Source: Gigaspora margarita
Taxonomy: Eukaryota > Glomeromycota > Glomeromycetes > Diversisporales > Gigasporaceae
DNA length: 64,000 bases
Assembly: GCA_009809945.1 (NCBI GenBank)
Contig: WTPW01000710.1
Span: 148,209 to 212,208 of the forward strand
Direction: 5' to 3'
The position numbers were made by a program, and so were the translations under genes. Under the pieces are notes generated by a model, which made no database searches, had not been told where the DNA came from, and saw nothing but the letters and a program-made list of their open reading frames with translations. How positions within the stretch are numbered: the stretch's first letter is position 1; each line of letters starts with the position of its first letter. Below, one piece after another: positions 57,501-64,000 of this stretch.

Positions 57501-58270
57501 TCTTTATATTATGGGTAAAAGAAAACCTTCAAACCATAGATATATTAGTAGTATTGAAAAAGAGCAAAAATGTAGTGGAGCTCCAATTCGTAAATTCAAC
57601 AAATATTGTACCTGTGGTTAACTTGGGTACAATTCTGTATTTCATAAAAAGAAAATAAACTATTCAAACTCATGGAAAATAAGAAAGAAATTAAATCAAT
57701 ATAAAATCAGTATATATCAATTACTAAATTATATAGTACAAAGTTTAATAAAGTTTATATGTAAAGACTATATTATATGATATGCAAATCTAAATTCAGT
57801 AGTATAAAACCTAGAATTTTTGATAAATTGTTCTAATCACATAAAGAAAATAAAGTTATATCGCATGATCCAGTTTATAATAACCATAATACCTGCCATA
57901 TACGTATATGCTTATTTATAGCTTCTTTATGTTATTTATAGTAGGTCTGAAAACTATTCCAATATAGTACTATAACAAATTTTCAGTAATACAGAAAGCA
58001 ATATTAATATTAGAGTTAGGGTTTTGGTTAGAATTTATTGGGAGTTAGCAAAATATTTAGTAAAATTGATCAAAAATTTTTTTGTTAAAGGTCTTCTATA
58101 CAAATTTTTGTTTTAAAACTAATTTTTGTCAAAACAAATAATTGTTTGAATTTTCTGATTAGTATAATATTGTACATAGTTACTAAAAATTTTTATAGTA
58201 CTATTGAAGTAGTTGGTTTTCAAAACTTTTATTATTTAATATGCATATAATCACATGATCTGTATTTATA
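54510..58270. other. gene-free AT-rich repeat field
   Basis: No gene was recognised. A repeat at 55240-55550 is the reverse complement of 7860-8152. TTTGGACAATNTTGAACAAT-like phrases recur at 56920-57150. Short frames such as the one at 57427-57621 have no recognisable similarity. Confidence 0.45.
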
Positions 58271-58274
58271 GATA

Positions 58275-59100
58275 TACTTGTTGGCAAAACTAAAAATCTT
58301 CAAAATCCCACCCAAACCCAAATCCCAATTGGATAAACCCAAATCTAAAACTGAACAAATCCCAAACCCAAAACCCAAATCCCAAACTCATCCCAAATCC
58401 CAAACTCATCCCAAATCCCAAATCCCAATCCCAAATTCCAATCCCAAATCCCAATCCCAAATCTCAATTCCAAATCCCAATTCCAAATCCCAATTCCAAA
58501 TCTTGGTTTTGGAATTTCTCAAAGAAAAACTTTTTTCTTTACTAAACAAACCTTCTTTCAACTTCTAAGTAAAGTTGTAGAAAAGTATCTTGCAATCAGA
58601 ATATTAGTTAAAATGTTAAAATTGGCCTAGTGGATCGCAAGATATAAGTATTTTAGTCTTCATGACTATATATTTTCTTTTTTATATAAATAAAGAAGAA
58701 ACCATATAGTCGCAAAAACTAAAATGCTTATATCTCATGATTTACAGGCCAATTTTAACGTTTTAACTATCATTCTGATTGAAGAACCCTACAACTTTAC
58801 TTAGAAGTTAAAAAGTGGGTTGTTTAGTAAAGAAAACAGTTTTTTTTTTGGAAAACTCCAGATTCTAAAGGCTTGAAATTTGGGTTTGAAATTTGGATTT
58901 GGGATTTGGGTTTGGGATTTGGGTTTGGGATTTGGGATTTGAAATGAGTTTGGGATTTGGAATGAGTTTGGGATTTGGGATTTGGGTTTGGGATTTGTCT
59001 AGTTTTGCCATATGGGATTTTTAAATATAAGTGGACAATCCTATTTGTTCAGGTTTGTCTATAGCCCAATTCCAAATCCCATAGGTTTTGCCAACAAGTA
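58275..59100. mobile_element. TA-type element with CCCAAAT arrays as arms
   Basis: The ends TACTTGTTGGCAAAAC and GTTTTGCCAACAAGTA are inverted and flanked by TA (58273-58274, 59101-59102). Inside, 58310-58500 is a degenerate CCCAAATCCCAATCCCAAA array; 58865-59000 is the same array in complement. Between them lies a palindrome (about 58566-58815) with GTGGATCGCAAGATATAA and TATAGTCGCAAAAAC, a diverged copy of the core at 20395-20493. The proline/lysine-rich frame at 58278-58568 is a translation of the array. Confidence 0.65.
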
Positions 59101-59517
59101 TATTTATAGACTTTATTAAGTGTGATATATAATTAGCATTGATATGCAATAAAAACTTTTATTAAGTGTGATATATAACTGTATTACATGCAATATATAA
59201 CTATAACATGAATATGAAGCCTATTAACTTCTTTTTATTTATTATTATTATTTTTTTTATTTTTTTTTTTATATTTTATATTTTATTTTTTTTATATTTT
59301 TATTTTACTAGAAAACTACAAAAGGAAAAGGGAAGGTCTTTATGATATTATTGGAAAGAATTTTCTTGAACTTCCAATACTATCTAGTTTTTTTTAGTAA
59401 ATATAGTAAGTTTAAATTTATAATAGCTATATAAATAAATATGATCTGTTATATTATCTATATAAAATAATTTTAAAATTAATAAATTTATCTTAGATAA
59501 TGGATATAAAGTTGAAT

Positions 59518-60049
59518 TATTAATTACCAATCTGGATAAGATCAGCACTATAGCTATATTATTACCATATTTGGGGAATGGCTAAAGCCTTGTACCTCGT
59601 TAGGGTTCGTTTTTGATGCATTTAAGGTTAGCAGGTTATATAGATATCAAGAATGCAATTTATGCAGTATGTAAATCAATATATGAAGGTGCAAGGCTTT
59701 AGACGACCCCCATATTTGGAATTAGAGAAAACAAATATATAAACAATATATTAGTAAATCTGTTTTAGGCCTAATAAAAAGTTTTTTTAATACTAAGTAA
59801 ATATTATTTTTGGCTCTAAGTAAAGTTGTAGAGCAGGTTCTTGTGCGTCTACCACCAAAATTTCATTAAATCAGACTTGTAAATAAGAAGATATGAGTAA
59901 AAACGTCTTTAAAATTCTTTAAATCATATAAACATTTTATATATACAGGCCTGATTCAGATTTCATACTATTTTGTTTATATATTTGTTTTGCCCCAATT
60001 CTAAATATAGAAATATTGCTGATTTTATCTGGATTAGCAATTAATTAAT
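59518..60049. mobile_element. TIR element, sister of 1304-2610
   Basis: The left end TAATTACCAATCTGGATAAG and the right-end complement (AATTGCTAATCCAGATAAAA) match each other and the element at 1304. Both ends continue into a TATTTNGAATTGGGG-like phrase. No transposase. Confidence 0.55.
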
Positions 60050-60134
60050 TGGTTTATGCAAAATAAAATAAGCTGCAGTATATATTTTTTTAAGTAATAT
60101 AATATATTATTATTAAAAATTATTATAATTTATT

Positions 60135-60642
60135 TTTTTTTTCCTCCTCGCTGTATATTTTACTACAGTCTTTTCCTCGTCCATTACATATATGCCTCGC
60201 ATGACCTTAACCATACTCAGAGTCAGGCCGTAACCTAAACCCCTATGCTTTTATATAATGTCCTGGGTCCCTAAATCCCACGGTGTTTCAGTTCCGAGTG
60301 CCGTAGTTTTTCTATACGACGCCCTCCAACAGCATTATCTGCCCAAAGTTGAGGGTCACCGACTATGTTCGACTTCCAATTGGGAAATAGAACTTACTCT
60401 ATTTTTGATTATGGGCACCATTGGTAATAACGTCCTGCCTTATCGGGATGCAGCGCTACAAGTTCGTATAGCATTATGGAAACTCCAGACTTGGACCTCA
60501 CATTACGTCTTGTGACTTCAGTTATTTCCTAATCGGGGTTCTAACTATCAAATCCAAATTACCGCATTAGTGGTAATTGAACTAGCAACCTTGTGATTGG
60601 AGACCTCAGAGCATAACCGCTATGCTATCGACCCTAAGGTCT
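60135..60642 (-). mobile_element. tRNA-derived SINE (508 bp)
   Basis: A perfect 17-bp duplication, AATTATTATAATTTATT, lies at 60118-60134 and 60643-60659. On the minus strand it begins AGACCTTAGGGTCGATAGCA with box A (TAGCATAGCGGTTATG). Box B is GGTTGCTAGTTCAATTACC about 45 bp on, close to the tRNA pattern but with two changes from GGTTCGAATCC. The body is GC-richer than the flanks and the 3' end is an A-tail. Its tail (ATATACAGCGAGGAGGAAAA) differs from the LINE at 2956-5930, so it probably depends on another LINE. The 85-codon frame at 60258-60515 on the opposite strand is accidental. Confidence 0.7.
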
Positions 60643-60702
60643 AATTATTATAATTTATTAAAATTTAACCTTTTTTTAATATAAAGATAAAATTTAAATA
60701 TA

Positions 60703-61676
60703 CCATAGTGCACTAACCAAAAGGCCCAGGATCTTATACAAAATACCTGTCAAAAAACTTATAAAAGACCTGGGTATATTATACGGCAGCAGGTTTGTGC
60801 TACAAGAAAAAAAATTTTAAGCATTTATACATTTTACACTTACAATAAGCAGTCTAAAAATTTAAAAAATCTATATTTAATTAATAAGATCTTGTGCTTT
60901 GCACAGGACCTCTGAATACTAATGTTATATATATAAATAACCTTTGTCTTTAAACTTTATATAAGTGTACACTTAAATTTTATTATAAAGTGTACACAAA
61001 CATTAAAACAACAGTTTAAGTATACTATATACCTTTAAATAATAATTTTAAATTTATAATTAAGTGTACAACATAGTTTTAATTAAAAAATAAATTAATG
61101 TACGATAAATGTTTAAAATTAAATTATTTTAAAAAAAGTAAAAGCTAATAAATTATATTTATGTTTTAAAATTTCTATTAATTGAAATTGGTAATATTAA
61201 TTTTATACAATGTTGTAATCCACAAAAGTTATATCTTTTTGTAAAGCAACAATATTAAATTATAGTGCTAAAAAGATCTTTATTCAAGTAAAATAGAAAC
61301 TTATCTCCTAGTAACTATTGAGTTAACTTATATATATTGTCCATAAATATTGTCACTATTATTGATTTTACTAGTTTTTATTAAATTTTGTATGTTATAT
61401 ATATTATATTTATATATTATGTACAACTAACTATTCTTGCACAATAAGTAACTGTACAACATATCTTTTTTTATATTATTAATTAAGTGTACATCAAAGG
61501 TTGAGTTAAGTTGCTATTAAAAAAATAAGATTTATGTAACTGTACGATAAACATTTTTAAAAATTTAGTCTAAGTGTACTACAAACATTTTATGCATATA
61601 TTCAGGGGTCCTCTTTGCACTGGGTATTTTGCAATAAAGGGTATTGAAAAGGGGTACTTTGGTCAGTGCACTATGG
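60703..61676. mobile_element. TA-type TIR element, sister of 20501-22856
   Basis: Ends CCATAGTGCACTAACCAA and the complement of TTGGTCAGTGCACTATGG are flanked by TA (60701-60702, 61677-61678). It shares AAATACC..., the poly-T block after TAAAATT, and ATCTTGTGCTTTGCAC with the copy in the nest. It lacks the level-3 insertion and therefore shows the empty site. Confidence 0.7.
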
Positions 61677-61691
61677 TATATATTAATTGGA

Positions 61692-62570
61692 AATAGAAAT
61701 TTGTCATACTCGTGACATGTTGCACCCCTGATTCTGACCAATCAAATCATACAATTTTGTAGACAAAAAATTTTATATTTAAAAAATCAAAAATTTACTA
61801 GTAAAATGTAAAAATAAATAAGTGATGTCAAAATATATGGGGGTGAGTCAATAGAAATCAAGCAAATTTTTTTTAGTACTTTTTTTTAAAAGTTTAAATC
61901 AAGATAATTTAACAAAAACTTGATCAAATTTAATAAATTTTTTTTTAAATTAATTCTACAGGTTTATAAAATTAATTTAAAAAAATTTTTATCAAATTTG
62001 ATTAAATTTTGGTTAAGTTATTTCTGTTCAAAGTTTCAAAAAAACTTTATTATAAAAAATTTGCTTGATTTCTATTGACTCACCCTCATATAGTGTTAAA
62101 TTTTATTCTTAACAACCTTTTCTAAGTCATAAAAATAGATTATCTTAGTAAAAAAAACATTTTATAAGAAAAATCAAAAATTTTGAACATTAGTATATAT
62201 AAAACTTTTTTTTGTTAATATAATTTATATTTACATTTGAGTATTATATGTAAAATTTTATGCTAAACAACCTTTTCTAAATTAAAAAGGTAGATTGTTT
62301 TAGTAAAAAATAGGTTTTATATATGCTAACTTTGGAAATTTTTGATTTTTCTTATAAAACATTATTTTTTACTAAGACAATATATTTTTATGACTTAGAA
62401 AAAGTTGTTCAAAATAAAATTTTACGTTATATATTACACAAATTTATCAAGTAAAATTTTAAATTTTTAAAAAATAAATTTTTGCCTATAAAATCGTACG
62501 ATTTGATTGGTCGAATCAGGGGGTGCAATATATCGTGAGTGCGACATATCGCAGATGCAACAAATTTATT
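61692..62570. mobile_element. inverted-repeat element hosting a TA MITE
   Basis: The left part TGTTGCACCCCTGATTCTGA followed by CCAATCAAATCATAC pairs with the right part (complement of GTCGAATCAGGGGGTGCAAT). Arms continue for more than 100 bp. A TA MITE is inserted at 61837-62090. Additional inverted copies of AACCTTTTCTAAGTCATAAA lie at 62110-62420. Confidence 0.55.
61837..62090. mobile_element. 254-bp TA-flanked palindromic MITE
   Basis: The ends TGGGGGTGAGTCAATAGAAA and its complement GACTCACCCTCA are flanked by TA. It folds over its entire length and is a diverged sister of 54258-54507. Confidence 0.7.
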
Positions 62571-62989
62571 TTCCCATATTAATTATATAAATTATAGCCA
62601 AAAATAAAAAAATAAAATAGCGACCCATCACTATGCGATTCTTATATAATTGACCAATCATTTTTTGAGATTGGTAGATCATATATAGCTTGTCTCCGGG
62701 GTACCAAATTTGATCTGGATTTAGATCTGCAGGTAAATCTAGATTTTTTTATTTGTTTTTTTTTTCATTTCGCGATACTGTACATTCTTTAGATAAGTAC
62801 AAATTTTTTTTCTTTTTTTGTTATTGTTGCTAACTTTTCTCTTTCTTTAGGTCTATTCGCTTTTATTTTTTTGTTTGAAACCAAGAACTAAGAAGCACTA
62901 AACCAGTTTTTGGATAAGTTATAGTGTTTTTTTTTTTTTACGAGTTTTTTTTTATAGGTACTAACTTCTCTCTTTTTTTAGATGCTTCT

Positions 62990-63135
62990 TTTCATGGAGT
63001 TATCATTCTTGGAGTCATTGTTCTTGAAGTTATTTCTTGGAGTCGTCATTTTTAGAGTCATTATTTTTGGAGTTGTCATCGTTCTTGGAGTCGAGTTGTC
63101 ATCTTGGAGTCAGAATTGTCATAGTAGTAGGTGTC
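62990..63135. repeat. minisatellite, CTTGGAGTYRTCATT units
   Basis: About seven degenerate direct units of 18-22 bp based on TTCTTGGAGTCATTGTT. No frame of interest. Confidence 0.5.
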
Positions 63136-63419
63136 AGGATCCTTGTCAGTTTAAATGTGTTCATCTTTAGCATTGTTGTTCTTTGGTATTAAAGTTTTTT
63201 TTTGAATTGTGTGAGAAATGGGTGTCAAGCTTTACTGTTCTTCAGTGTTGTTGCTTCAGATAAGTATTGGCTTTTTTTTTTCTTCTTTGCTTTGGATTTT
63301 TTTTTGTTACATGTACTAACTTTGCTTTTTTTTTAGATGCTTCTTCGTTTGATATCAGGAAATGGGTGCTGGGCTTTGCTATTACGACTTTGTTGTTGAA
63401 GCCTTCATTGAGTAGGTAG

Positions 63420-63560
63420 GTTGCATCTTTGCTTTGGTGCTTTCTTGCATTTCTGCTTCATTGCTTTCTTGTGTTTCTGCTTCAGTGCTTTCTTGTGTTT
63501 TTGCTTTGGTGCTTTTTTGCATGCTTTAGTGCTTTTTGCGTGCTTCGATGCTTTCTTGCG
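63420..63560. repeat. 24-bp minisatellite, GCTTTCTTGTGTTTCTGCTT
   Basis: Five to six direct units of about 24 bp. The lysine-rich frame on the minus strand and the Phe/Cys/Leu-rich frame on the plus strand are both translations of this array and are not called as genes. Confidence 0.6.
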
Positions 63561-63708
63561 TCTTAACTTTGTGCCTTTTTTTATATTTATATTAGGCTTT
63601 TGGCATCTTCGTTTCATCTCCATGGAAAATGGTCAAGTTAGGATGTTGTTAACGGTTAAGAAACCATTTGGTGATTTTGCTATGGGCTTTGTTATGGGTG
63701 TATGGGGC

Positions 63709-63945
63709 CAGGGTTGGGCAGCTCTCTATGTCCAGTGAATTTCACTGGAAACTGGACATATAAATTTGTCCAGTATCCATTGATTTATTAACATATATAG
63801 AGTAAAAATTAGTGGTATATTACTGTCCTAATTATTTGGTTTGCTTGAATCTAAATAGAGGTTTCTTATTTCTAAAAAAAATTACAAACAATCTTAGAAA
63901 TTTAAATTTTATTGGACAACCTATTTGTCCAATTGCCCAACCCTA
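63709..63945. mobile_element. hAT MITE (237 bp) with AGGGTTGGGCA ends
   Basis: The left end is CAGGGTTGGGCAGCTCTC; the right end, read inward, is TAGGGTTGGGCAATTGGAC. The flanking 8 bp are TATGGGGC and TGTGGGGC (7 of 8 match). CAGGG.TGGGCA is a widespread hAT terminal motif. TGTCCAGT and its complement recur near both ends. Confidence 0.75.
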
Positions 63946-64000
63946 TGTGGGGCTGGGCAAAGTATTTGTTTTTGATTAGTTTTTTTTTTTAATACAATTG

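Noticed and set aside
58278..58568. Pro/Lys/Ser-rich open frame
   Set aside because: It is a direct translation of a degenerate CCCAAAT array inside a TIR element.
60258..60515. 85-codon open frame with plausible composition
   Set aside because: It lies antisense within a SINE that has a 17-bp duplication and a tRNA-like head. There is no protein similarity.
63405..63738. Lysine-rich frame on the minus strand and Phe/Cys-rich frame on the plus strand
   Set aside because: Both come from the 24-bp minisatellite.

Overview
This is an AT-rich eukaryotic window from a nuclear genome. Its host genes are few, compact and intron-rich, with short GT..AG introns and long poly-T runs before acceptors. 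Most of the sequence is transposable-element (TE) debris. The base composition, an LRR fragment of the ribonuclease-inhibitor type, the fungal-style TAM41 and bestrophin genes, and the mix of hAT, Tc1/mariner, LINE and SINE remains all suggest a TE-rich fungus. My best guess is an arbuscular mycorrhizal fungus (Glomeromycotina); that is inference, not proof.

Layout. Bases 1-18,000 are a repeat field: foldbacks, TA-flanked MITEs, two hAT MITEs with clean 8-bp target duplications, a 5'-truncated LINE (2956-5930, minus strand) with a 15-bp duplication, an LRR gene remnant (about 11,690-11,996) and a triplicated 93-bp block. A five-exon membrane protein gene (MARVEL-like) lies at 18,411-19,299. 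At 20,234-23,032 four classes of element are nested inside one another, the innermost being a row of four copies of one 443-bp MITE, each separated by the same 8 bp. 

The genic island runs from about 23.2 to 41.6 kb. It holds a decayed Ser/Gly/Lys-repeat gene, TAM41 (8 exons, minus), a decayed cysteine-rich gene, a bestrophin-family channel gene (10 exons, plus), tRNA-Lys(UUU), a proline/glutamine-rich single-pass membrane protein gene (5 exons, plus) and a decayed coiled-coil gene. Small MITEs sit between them. From about 42 kb to the end the window is repeats again: a LINE-tailed tRNA-type SINE, a Tc1-like element split by a hAT MITE, minisatellites, large palindromes, a second tRNA-type SINE and a hAT MITE.

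The host genes share no obvious pathway: one makes mitochondrial CDP-diacylglycerol, one is an anion channel, two are membrane proteins of unknown role. No prokaryotic-type system, CRISPR array, virus or gene cluster is visible. The unusual content is the TE biology: sequential insertion of one MITE into its own 8-bp target, a putative 5S-rRNA-derived SINE just upstream of TAM41, and a SINE sharing its 3' end with the local LINE. Exon boundaries were worked out by eye from frame continuity and splice consensus.
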